A DNA stretch of 64,000 bases from Oceanobacillus neutriphilus (GTDB lineage: Bacteria; Bacillota; Bacilli; Bacillales; Amphibacillaceae): NCBI RefSeq assembly GCF_014645515.1, contig NZ_BMLW01000008.1:62001-126000 (forward strand). Reading direction: 5' to 3'. Below are positions 57,175 through 64,000 of the stretch, piece by piece. The notes under the pieces are model-generated. The model was given only the letters and a program-made list of their open reading frames with translations, was not told the DNA's origin and did not search any database. Positions within the stretch are counted from its first letter, which is position 1. Each line of letters starts with the position of its first letter. The translations under genes and the position numbers were made by a program.

Positions 57175-57887
57175 AAGGGAATATCCTTTTAATTGGTGCA
57201 AGCGGTGATATTGGTTCAGCTATCGCAAAAAAATTGCTGGACACCGGGTATCAGCTTATCCTTCATTATCACTCTAATCAGGAACCTGTTAAAGAATTAA
57301 TGCAGGCTGATGAGCAAAACGCTATCTTAGCTGCTTATCAGGCTGATTTAGCAAATGAAGCAGAAGTGAATGCTTTTATAGAGGACGTCTCTGTTTCCGT
57401 AGACGGAATTATTTTTGCCGGTGGTCATGCGCATTATGGTCTGTTTCAGGATATGAGAGCAGGAGAGATGGATGTCTTATTACAGGTTCATGTCAAGTCC
57501 CCATGGCTGATTACCCATCATTTTCTTCCAGCTATGATCCGCCAAAGAAAGGGAAATATTTTATTTATTACAAGCATTTGGGGTGATTATGGGGCAAGTA
57601 ATGAAGTTGCCTACTCCAGTGTAAAAGGAGCCCAAAATATATTTGTAAAGGCTTTGGCAAAAGAAGTAGCGTTATCCAATATCCGGGTAAACGCAGTAAG
57701 TCCCGGCTTTATTGATACGAAAATGAATCATCATTTATCTGTGGAAGAATCGGATGCTTTTATTAATGAAATCCCGGAGAATAGGGCTGGGCGTCCTGAA
57801 GAGGTTGCGAATGTAATCAGCTATTTACTTAGTGAAGAATCCAGTTATATCCAGGGTGAAGTTATTCATATTAATGGCGGTTTGTAG
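57171..57887 (+). CDS. ymfI: Short-chain dehydrogenase YmfI (EF-P 5-aminopentanone reductase)
   Basis: A 238-residue SDR: nucleotide-binding GASGDIGSAIAKKL at the N-terminus, active-site Ser in ITSIWG and the Tyr-x3-Lys in YSSVKGA, then VNAVSPGFIDTKM. In B. subtilis YmfI reduces the 5-aminopentanone group on Lys32 of EF-P to 5-aminopentanol. It overlaps ymfH by ATGA. FabG-like enzymes are the closest alternative, but the operon favours YmfI. Confidence 0.92.
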   Translation: MKGNILLIGASGDIGSAIAKKLLDTGYQLILHYHSNQEPVKELMQADEQNAILAAYQADLANEAEVNAFIEDVSVSVDGIIFAGGHAHYGLFQDMRAGEMDVLLQVHVKSPWLITHHFLPAMIRQRKGNILFITSIWGDYGASNEVAYSSVKGAQNIFVKALAKEVALSNIRVNAVSPGFIDTKMNHHLSVEESDAFINEIPENRAGRPEEVANVISYLLSEESSYIQGEVIHINGGL

Positions 57888-58165
57888 AAGGAGACCTGTA
57901 TTCAGGCCGGCTATTTACGAGCGGTTTTCTATAACAAAAGATAATCGGGCATGTATAAATTTTAGAATTCCTCAAATACTATAGGTGCTTAAGGAGAGTT
58001 TCAGAGCAATCTGCTTTTGCGGTCAGTCTTTATTTTTGTGAATAAAGAGGCATAAAGCAGTGTTCTGAACTGAAAAGCTGTGTGTCTCTGGCAACAGAGA
58101 TAATGGCCGGCAAATCGTGAGACCTCTTGATTTGCAAAAGAAAACTTTTGAGGAGGCATGTCCAA

Positions 58166-58417
58166 ATGTCTGTATTAGATAACTTCGATTCATGGAAAGG
58201 CTTTTTAAAGGGACGTTTGCAGCAAGCGGAAGAAAGTGGTATTAACCATGATACGTTAACGAATTTAGCAGCTGAAGTCGGTGATTATCTGGCTGAAAGT
58301 GTTGATGCTAAAACACCGGAAGAGAAGGTGCTGAAAGAGTTGTGGAGTACGGCTTCTGAAGAAGAACAGCAAGCTCTTGCCAGTACGATGATTAAGCTTG
58401 TCCAAAAGCATGATTAA
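58166..58417 (+). CDS. ymfJ: DUF3243 protein YmfJ
   Basis: An 83-residue, mostly helical, acidic protein beginning MSVLDNFDSWKGFLKGRLQ and containing EVGDYLAESVDAKTPEEKVLKELW. This matches the YmfJ/DUF3243 family; its function is unknown. ATG 58166 follows GAGGAGG at 58150-58156; an in-frame upstream start would precede that site. A terminator follows, so it closes the ymfF-ymfJ unit. Confidence 0.88.
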   Translation: MSVLDNFDSWKGFLKGRLQQAEESGINHDTLTNLAAEVGDYLAESVDAKTPEEKVLKELWSTASEEEQQALASTMIKLVQKHD

Positions 58418-58434
58418 CTAATGAATATTTAGGG

Positions 58435-58474
58435 GAAGAAGCTGTATAGTATGATCTATATGGCTTCTTTTTAT
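58435..58474 (+). terminator. Intrinsic terminator after ymfJ
   Basis: GAAGAAGCTGTATA pairs imperfectly with TATATGGCTTCTTT, followed by TTAT. Confidence 0.75.
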
Positions 58475-58660
58475 GCATGGATAAACGTTATTACTTTTAT
58501 ATTTTAAACAGTTTCAGAAAAATGAATGAGGAAAAAGATGTTAGCTGTTTAGGAAAAACTAAAAAGATGGTATATTATAATAGAAAGCTTGTCCTTTTTT
58601 CGATATGATGGTACATAGTACGACATAATAAGTTATCTGTTTGAAAAGATTACTTAAAAA

Positions 58661-58752
58661 GTGTATGTTCAAAAAGTACAATAAAAAAGGTCAGGATTTT
58701 CCTTTTCTGATGTGTTATTTTTATTTAATTGGACTTTTTGAGCAACCTATAA
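58661..58752. repeat. Short GTTCAAAAAG inverted-end repeat upstream of ymfK
   Basis: GTTCAAAAAG (58667-58676) is inverted at CTTTTTGAGC (58734-58743). Left flank GTGTAT and right flank AACCTATA are shared with 17436-17506; the 57-base interior differs. The ymfK ribosome-binding site (AAAGGAG, 58752-58758) follows at once. Confidence 0.6.
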
Positions 58753-58764
58753 AAGGAGCTTATC

Positions 58765-59550
58765 ATGGATAGAACACAATGGTACTTAGAGTATGAAAAT
58801 TTAATAAACCGCCCGGGATTACTAGGCGAAATTTCTTCTTTACTCGGTATGCTTTCCATTAATATTATTATGATTAATGGCGTGGAAAATTCCCGCAGAG
58901 CAATGCTCATCCTGTCTAAATATGATGAAAATATAATTAGACTTAAATATATTTTAGAAACAATGGATGCGATTAAAGTACACAAACTTCGTAAGCCTAA
59001 ATTACGCGATAAAATTACAGTCCGGCATGGGAAGTTTATCCATCATGATAATGAGGATCGTAAAACCATTCGTTTTGTACGAAATGAACTTGGACTTTTA
59101 GTTGATTTTATGGCTGAATTATTTAAGGTGGAAGGGCATAAACTTATTGGGATAAGAGGTATGCCCAGAGTAGGAAAAACAGAATCTGTTGTTGCAGCGA
59201 GTGTCAGCGCAAATAAGAGGTGGCTGTTTGTCTCCAGCACCATGATTAAACAAACTGTACGTAAGAGCTTAATTGAAGGGGAATATGATTCAGACAATAT
59301 TTACATTATCGATGGTATTGTGTCAAAAAGAAAAATGAATGAAGAAGAGCACTGGCAGCTGATTAGAGAAATTATGCAGCTGCCGACTGTCAAGGTGATT
59401 GAACATCCGGACATATTCGTTCAATCTACAGAATACAATATGGAGGATTTTGATTACATCATTGAACTCAGAACACATGAAGATCAGGAAATCACTTATG
59501 AAACAGTGGAAAATGAAGGTTTACAGCAGGACGGATTCTCGATGTTTTAA
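58765..59550 (+). CDS. ymfK: DUF3388 protein YmfK, ACT-like plus P-loop
   Basis: A 261-residue protein of unknown function. The N-terminal 75 residues look like an ACT-type regulatory domain (LINRPGLLGEISSLLGML, IIMINGVENSRRAML). A Walker A motif GMPRVGKTE lies near residue 133, with hydrophobic beta strands after it (WLFVSS, IYIIDGIV). Both YmfK position and pattern match the conserved DUF3388 family upstream of rodZ. The P-loop predicts nucleotide binding, while the ACT-like part predicts response to a small ligand; neither is shown experimentally to my knowledge. Confidence 0.85.
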   Translation: MDRTQWYLEYENLINRPGLLGEISSLLGMLSINIIMINGVENSRRAMLILSKYDENIIRLKYILETMDAIKVHKLRKPKLRDKITVRHGKFIHHDNEDRKTIRFVRNELGLLVDFMAELFKVEGHKLIGIRGMPRVGKTESVVAASVSANKRWLFVSSTMIKQTVRKSLIEGEYDSDNIYIIDGIVSKRKMNEEEHWQLIREIMQLPTVKVIEHPDIFVQSTEYNMEDFDYIIELRTHEDQEITYETVENEGLQQDGFSMF

Positions 59551-59575
59551 TTTATAAAGGTGGAAGGTGTTTTAA

Positions 59576-60481
59576 ATGGATGTTGGTGAAAAACTGAAAG
59601 AAGCACGGCTGGCCAAAGATATTTCTCTGGACAGCCTGCAGGAAAAAACAAAAATACAAAAAAGATATTTGGTTGCAATTGAAGAGGGGAATTTCAATAT
59701 CCTTCCGGGAAAATTCTACACACGTGCATTTATAAAAGAATACGCGTCGGCTGTAGGGATAAATCCGGACGAGCTGATGACAGATCATAAAGAGGAGCTT
59801 CCTCCCACAGAAGAAGAAGAAAATGTACAATACAGCAGGATACAGCGGACCAGAAAAGAGAGTAGATCAGATAAAGAATCCCGTTCATCATCCATCATTC
59901 CGACGGTTACAGTCATTTTATTAATTATCGCTATTATCGCTGTAGCAATATTTTTCCTGCGCCAGAGTTCTTCCTCGAATGAAGGAGAGCCAGTTGAAGA
60001 TAATAATACGGACAGCAGTACGATTATTACTGATTCAGATGAAAACAACAATGACAATGGTAATGATGCTGCAGCAGATGATTCTGAAGAGAACAACAAT
60101 GATGAAGAAAATGAAGACGAGGAACAGGAAGCAGACGAAAATGAGGAAGTTTCTGTTGAAGTAGTAGAAGAAGGAACGGGTTCTTCCCCAACGTCTGTAC
60201 TCGAATTATCAAATGTCAGCGATGAAGCTGTGCTGACGCTTGAATCAGCTGATTCAGAATTGAACAGCTGGTTAGATGTAACCGGCGGAGATGACGAGTC
60301 CTTATTCAGCGGTAATTTTGATGCAGAAGCATCACCATTAGAAATTGATATTTCTGGTGAAGATTCCGTATTATTAAATATAGGTAATTCATCAGCTGTA
60401 ACAATATCTGTTGATGGAACAGATATTGAGTACCCAACGTCTGCAATCCATCAGCGTTTAGAGTTACAAATCGGTAATTAA
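59576..60481 (+). CDS. rodZ: Cell-shape protein RodZ (YmfM)
   Basis: Membrane protein linking MreB to the elongation machinery. N-terminal cytoplasmic helix-turn-helix domain (VGEKLKEARLAKDISLDSLQEKT, then FYTRAFIKEYA; residues 1-75), basic juxtamembrane segment, one membrane helix (about residues 105-125), an Asp/Glu/Asn-rich disordered linker (about residues 130-200) and a C-terminal beta domain (DUF4115). At 301 residues it is similar to B. subtilis YmfM. A terminator follows before pgsA. Confidence 0.94.
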   Translation: MDVGEKLKEARLAKDISLDSLQEKTKIQKRYLVAIEEGNFNILPGKFYTRAFIKEYASAVGINPDELMTDHKEELPPTEEEENVQYSRIQRTRKESRSDKESRSSSIIPTVTVILLIIAIIAVAIFFLRQSSSSNEGEPVEDNNTDSSTIITDSDENNNDNGNDAAADDSEENNNDEENEDEEQEADENEEVSVEVVEEGTGSSPTSVLELSNVSDEAVLTLESADSELNSWLDVTGGDDESLFSGNFDAEASPLEIDISGEDSVLLNIGNSSAVTISVDGTDIEYPTSAIHQRLELQIGN

Positions 60482-60497
60482 CTATTTAAGTAACCAG

Positions 60498-60526
60498 TAA
60501 ACCCTCCCCAAAAGGGAGGGTTTACT
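60498..60526 (+). terminator. Intrinsic terminator after rodZ
   Basis: TAAACCCTCCC pairs with GGGAGGGTTTA around an AAAA loop (60498-60523), followed by a weak T-tract. Confidence 0.82.
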
Positions 60527-60569
60527 TCATGCACATGATGAAAGTATAAGAAAAAATGGAGGATACAAA

Positions 60570-61148
60570 ATGAATTTACCAAATAAGCTAACCTTTTCTC
60601 GTATTTTAATGATACCGCTTTTTATGATATTACTGGCAGTACCATTCCCATGGGGAAGCTGGGATATTGGAAATGCAGAACTGCCTGTCGCTCATTTTGC
60701 TGCTGCTTTGATATTTATTATTGCAGCAGGCACAGACTGGGTAGACGGCTATTATGCAAGAAAACATAATCTGGTAACCAATTTAGGGAAATTTATGGAT
60801 CCTTTAGCTGATAAACTGCTTGTTTCTGCAGCCCTCATTTTATTGGTAGAGATAGAGCTTGCTCCGGCATGGGTTGTTATTATTATTATCAGCAGAGAGT
60901 TTGCAGTTACTGGATTAAGACTGGTTGCAGCAGGTGAGGGGATCGTTTTGGCTGCAGGGAGTATGGGAAAATTAAAAACAGCTACACAAATGGTTGCCAT
61001 TGCTTCTTTATTGCTGCATAATTTTCCATTTTCTTATATGAGTTTTCCGTTTGGTACAATTATGCTATATATTTCTTTAGTGTTCACTATTATTTCAGGG
61101 GTGGACTATTTTATTAAAAACTGGCATGTGATGAGGGATTCTAAATGA
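60570..61148 (+). CDS. pgsA: CDP-diacylglycerol-glycerol-3-phosphate 3-phosphatidyltransferase
   Basis: Makes phosphatidylglycerophosphate, the committed step to phosphatidylglycerol. The CDP-alcohol phosphatidyltransferase signature DGYYAR, eight residues, G, three residues, D, three residues, D is intact (residues about 57-80, ending FMDPLADKL). About five membrane helices, 192 residues. It overlaps cinA by 4 bases and uses the product of cdsA at 22322. Confidence 0.97.
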   Translation: MNLPNKLTFSRILMIPLFMILLAVPFPWGSWDIGNAELPVAHFAAALIFIIAAGTDWVDGYYARKHNLVTNLGKFMDPLADKLLVSAALILLVEIELAPAWVVIIIISREFAVTGLRLVAAGEGIVLAAGSMGKLKTATQMVAIASLLLHNFPFSYMSFPFGTIMLYISLVFTIISGVDYFIKNWHVMRDSK

Positions 61149-62392
61149 CAAAAAATTATCAGGCAGAAATTGTTGCAGTAGGTACGGAGTTATTATTAGG
61201 TCAAATAGCAAATACAAATGCTCAGTGGTTGTCTGAGCAATTAGCCACTTATGGCATTAATGTTTATAATCATACCGTGGTGGGAGATAATTTAGAACGT
61301 GTTGAGCAGGCATTCCGTCTGGCGCAGTCACGTTCGGATATTGTCATTGTTACAGGCGGTTTAGGGCCTACAGAGGATGATTTAACCCGTGAAGGCTTTG
61401 AACAATTGACCGGTCTTGAAATTTTAGAAGATAAGACTACGATGGAGAAGATAGAAAGTTATTTTAAAGAGCGCGGCCGCACGATGACACCGAATAATCG
61501 GAAGCAAGCCCGTGTTTTTAAGGGAGCCAGCGTTTTAAAAAATAATGCCGGTATGGCTCCGGGAATGCATGTAGATTATCAGGATACGCATTGGTTCTTT
61601 TTACCGGGAGTTCCCCGGGAAATGAAGCAAATTTCATCTGAAGAGCTGTTTCCATTTTTAGAAAACTTAACCGGCAAACAACAGGTAATTCAATCAACGG
61701 TCTTGAAATTTATTGGTATCGGTGAATCGAATCTGGAGCATGAATTGACAGATATGATTCATGGGCAGACAAATCCGACAATTGCCCCGCTCGCTCAGGA
61801 CCAGGGTGTGGTTATCCGGGTTACAGCAAGTGCCTCATCGAAAGAAGAAGCACAAAAGCTGGTCGCAGATAAAAAGCAGGAAGTTTTAGAACGTATTGGT
61901 GAGTACTGCTTCGGTGAAGACGAGCAGACGATTGAGAATAAAGTGATTGAGTTATTGGCTGAAAAAGAAAAAACAATTGGTGCAGCAGAAAGTTTAACTG
62001 GCGGATTATTCTCTAGTAATCTTGTATCAGCCGCTGGAGCCTCCAACGTTTTTGCAGGCAGCTTAATTACTTATCAGACATCTGCAAAAGAGGCTTTATT
62101 AGATTTATCTCCGGAATGGATTGCTGAATATGGTGTTGTGAGTAAAGAATGTGCTGAAAAGATGGCTGAGCAGGCAGCTTTGAAATTAAATACACCAATG
62201 GCTATTTCTTTTACAGGGGTTGCCGGACCTGATACGCAGGAAGAAAAACCGGTCGGACAAGTCTATATTGCTATTTTTGATGAAGGAAAAATTGTAGAAT
62301 CAAGCTCTATTCTTTTATCAGGAAGTCGTAATAATATCCGCGAAAGAGCTGCTTTAAAAGGATTTGAATTATTATACCAATACTTAAAATAA
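61145..62392 (+). CDS. cinA: CinA: competence/damage-inducible, MoeA-like and nicotinamide-nucleotide amidase domains
   Basis: N-terminal MoeA/MogA-like domain (EIVAVGTELLLGQIANTNAQ, VTGGLGPTEDDLTREG; about residues 1-170) with ADP-ribose/NMN-related pyrophosphatase chemistry in the family, and a C-terminal amidase domain (about residues 255-415: GAAESLTGGLFSS, AGSLITYQ, SFTGVAGP) that deamidates nicotinamide mononucleotide. Length 415 residues. It precedes recA as in most Firmicutes, where the pair is often co-transcribed from a competence promoter. Confidence 0.96.
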   Translation: MTKNYQAEIVAVGTELLLGQIANTNAQWLSEQLATYGINVYNHTVVGDNLERVEQAFRLAQSRSDIVIVTGGLGPTEDDLTREGFEQLTGLEILEDKTTMEKIESYFKERGRTMTPNNRKQARVFKGASVLKNNAGMAPGMHVDYQDTHWFFLPGVPREMKQISSEELFPFLENLTGKQQVIQSTVLKFIGIGESNLEHELTDMIHGQTNPTIAPLAQDQGVVIRVTASASSKEEAQKLVADKKQEVLERIGEYCFGEDEQTIENKVIELLAEKEKTIGAAESLTGGLFSSNLVSAAGASNVFAGSLITYQTSAKEALLDLSPEWIAEYGVVSKECAEKMAEQAALKLNTPMAISFTGVAGPDTQEEKPVGQVYIAIFDEGKIVESSSILLSGSRNNIRERAALKGFELLYQYLK

Positions 62393-62539
62393 TATTTTTG
62401 GGGTAAATGAAAGATTTATTTTCATTATACAAAAGGCAGATTTAATACTTCAATTTATTTAATAGAGAAAATAGAGCATTTTTGAACAAAATTATAAATA
62501 GATTTTAATTTTTGAAGTGAAATCCGGTTTGAAAATAGC

Positions 62540-62591
62540 AGAACATTTATTCGTCTTTTTGCTTGTTAAATATGTAAAAACGTTGTATGAT
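62540..62591 (+). promoter_or_regulatory. LexA box and SigA-type promoter of recA
   Basis: AGAACATTTATTCG (62540-62553) matches the Bacillus LexA (DinR) consensus CGAACNNNNGTTCG apart from A at the first position and A for G in the right half. TTGTTA (62563-62568), 17-base spacer and TATGAT (62586-62591) form the promoter just downstream. Confidence 0.65.
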
Positions 62592-62621
62592 GGATAAAGA
62601 CAGATTAAGGAGGTAGTTTCG

Positions 62622-63665
62622 GTGAGTGATAAACAACAAGCTTTAGATATGGCTTTAAGACAAATAGAGAAACAATTTGGTAAAGGTTCCATTATGAAAA
62701 TGGGGGAGCATGAGATACCTAAGATGGCAACTATTCCAAGTGGTTCATTGGCTTTAGATGTAGCTCTTGGAATTGGCGGGTATCCAAAAGGAAGAGTAGT
62801 AGAAATATATGGTCCGGAATCTTCCGGTAAAACGACCGTTGCGCTTCACGCTATTGCAGAAGCTCAAAAAAAAGGCGGGCAGGCAGCTTTTATTGATGCG
62901 GAGCATGCATTAGATCCCATCTATGCAAGAGCTTTAGGCGTTAATATTGATGAACTTCTGCTATCACAGCCGGATACAGGAGAACAAGCTTTGGAAATTG
63001 CTGAAGCGCTTGTACGAAGCGGTGCAGTAGATATTGTTGTTGTAGACTCTGTAGCAGCACTTGTACCAAAAGCAGAGATTGAAGGAGAAATGGGAGATTC
63101 GCATGTCGGTTTGCAGGCAAGATTAATGTCACAGGCACTTCGTAAGCTTTCAGGAGCAATCAATAAATCAAAAACGACAGCTATTTTTATTAACCAGCTC
63201 CGTGAAAAAGTAGGCGTTATGTTTGGGAATCCGGAAACTACTCCCGGCGGCCGTGCACTAAAATTCTATTCTTCTGTAAGACTGGAAGTGCGCCGTGCGG
63301 AAACACTTAAGGTTGGAAATGACGTGGTAGGGAACAAAGCCCGTATTAAAGTTGTAAAAAACAAAGTAGCGCCACCATTTAAACAGGCCGAAGTAGATAT
63401 TATGTATGGCAAGGGTGTCTCCAAAGAAGGAGAGGTTCTTGATATTGGATCAGATCTTGATATCGTCCAAAAAAGCGGGGCCTGGTATTCTTATAACGGA
63501 GACCGATTAGGTCAGGGCAGAGAGAATGCTAAAATATTCCTGAAGGAAAATGAAACAGTATTTGAGGAAATCAAATCAGCAATTCGTAATCATTATGAGC
63601 TCGACAAAGAATTGGAACAGCCTGAAGAAAAATCAAAAGAAGAGCAGGAAAGCCTTGATCTTTAA
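62622..63665 (+). CDS. recA: Recombinase RecA
   Basis: ATP-dependent strand-exchange protein and SOS co-protease. Walker A GPESSGKT from residue 64, [24 protein letters not shown], loop L2 region [22 protein letters not shown] and an acidic C-terminal tail ([13 protein letters not shown]) are all present. The start is GTG 62622 with AAGGAGG at 62607-62613. At 347 residues it is full length and uninterrupted by any intein. Confidence 0.99.
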   Translation: MSDKQQALDMALRQIEKQFGKGSIMKMGEHEIPKMATIPSGSLALDVALGIGGYPKGRVVEIYGPESSGKTTVALHAIAEAQKKGGQAAFIDAEHALDPIYARALGVNIDELLLSQPDTGEQALEIAEALVRSGAVDIVVVDSVAALVPKAEIEGEMGDSHVGLQARLMSQALRKLSGAINKSKTTAIFINQLREKVGVMFGNPETTPGGRALKFYSSVRLEVRRAETLKVGNDVVGNKARIKVVKNKVAPPFKQAEVDIMYGKGVSKEGEVLDIGSDLDIVQKSGAWYSYNGDRLGQGRENAKIFLKENETVFEEIKSAIRNHYELDKELEQPEEKSKEEQESLDL

Positions 63666-63681
63666 TGTAACCTGCTTTGTG

Positions 63682-63723
63682 TCTCGAAAAACCGTAGTAC
63701 ATCCGTGCTATGGTTTTTTGAGG
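63682..63723 (+). terminator. Intrinsic terminator of recA
   Basis: CTCGAAAAACCGTAGTA pairs imperfectly with TGCTATGGTTTTTTGAG around ACATCCG. Confidence 0.7.
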
Positions 63724-64000
63724 TTATAGGATTCGCTCGTGTTCACGAAGACTTATATCCAGCTCTAAATGCCGAAGCCGGGAGGAATTATCCTGTCGTG
63801 GAACAGCTAAATGTATATCATGAACATGCAGTTATCGGTGTTTTTTTAAGCAGCACGTTCTTAAACTGGAGGATACTTTGCAGGCGTTTGGTCTTATTAA
63901 CAAACTATATAACAAAATTTCGAATATATTTTAATTTATATATCGGGTGTTCCTTGACATTCAGGCTGGTGAGAATTAATATTAATAGTGTATAATTTTA
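63724..64000 (+). other. Region after recA with a candidate promoter near the window end
   Basis: No convincing gene is seen; a 96-codon open frame here has no start site or family likeness. TTGACA (63954-63959), 17 bases and TAATAT (63977-63982) could be the promoter of the next gene, commonly rny (RNase Y) after recA, which would lie beyond the window. Confidence 0.4.

Noticed and set aside
63705..63995. 96-codon frame after recA
   Set aside because: It begins inside the recA terminator hairpin and shows no recognisable domain.

Overview
This window is a stretch of core chromosome from an A+T-rich, endospore-forming, flagellated member of the Bacillaceae. Its gene content and order match the Bacillus subtilis block running from fliK to recA. 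Spore genes (dpaA/spoVFB, spoIIIE, ylxY, mlpA, ymxH) and swrD, sigD and swrB exclude non-sporulating Firmicutes. Proteins and repeats look most like the Oceanobacillus/Virgibacillus group; that genus placement is an inference. Every confident gene reads on the + strand. I see no tRNA, rRNA, CRISPR array, prophage or transposase.

Layout: 1-17433 is the tail of the fla/che operon (fliK end, flgD, a TIGR02530-type gene, flgE, swrD, fliL, fliM, fliY, cheY, fliZ, fliP, fliQ, fliR, flhB, flhA, flhF, flhG, cheB, cheW, cheC, cheD, sigD, swrB). 17686-24660 carries rpsB, tsf, pyrH, frr, uppS, cdsA and rseP. 24878-29167 is polC. 30507-37989 is the nusA-infB operon (rimP, nusA, ylxR, ylxQ, infB, ylxP, rbfA, truB, ribF). 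38115-49808 holds rpsO, pnp, ylxY, mlpA, ymxH, dpaA, spoVFB, asd, dapG, tepA and ylzJ. 50120-63665 holds spoIIIE, a GntR regulator, the ymfF-ymfH-ymfI-ymfJ-ymfK-rodZ run, pgsA, cinA and recA.

The genes are housekeeping and fit together: type III flagellar export and chemotaxis adaptation, then translation factors, lipid and cell-wall precursors, site-2 proteolysis, replication, RNA metabolism, lysine/dipicolinate synthesis for the spore, DNA translocation, and recombination. Relative to B. subtilis several genes are absent from their usual slots: cheA (between cheB and cheW), dxr (between cdsA and rseP), proS (between rseP and polC), and dapA plus rnjB (between dapG and tepA).

The unexpected content is intergenic. 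Three homologous 0.75-0.95 kb elements without any transposase lie after polC, pnp and the GntR gene; two keep inverted termini around CTCAACTTTCGCAC. Two copies of a second, strongly palindromic 0.4-0.55 kb repeat lie upstream of tsf and truB. A third family of short elements has GTTCAAAAAG/CTTTTTGAAC ends. A 16-19 base word (core GAGTAATCGCA) recurs inside all three kinds of repeat, showing nested insertion or exchange of small modules. The likely cis-regulatory RNAs are the rpsB, rimP-nusA and rpsO leaders, a hairpin before swrD, and a long imperfect hairpin before spoIIIE. I found no convincing new multi-gene system; the modular structured repeats are the best candidate for something poorly described.
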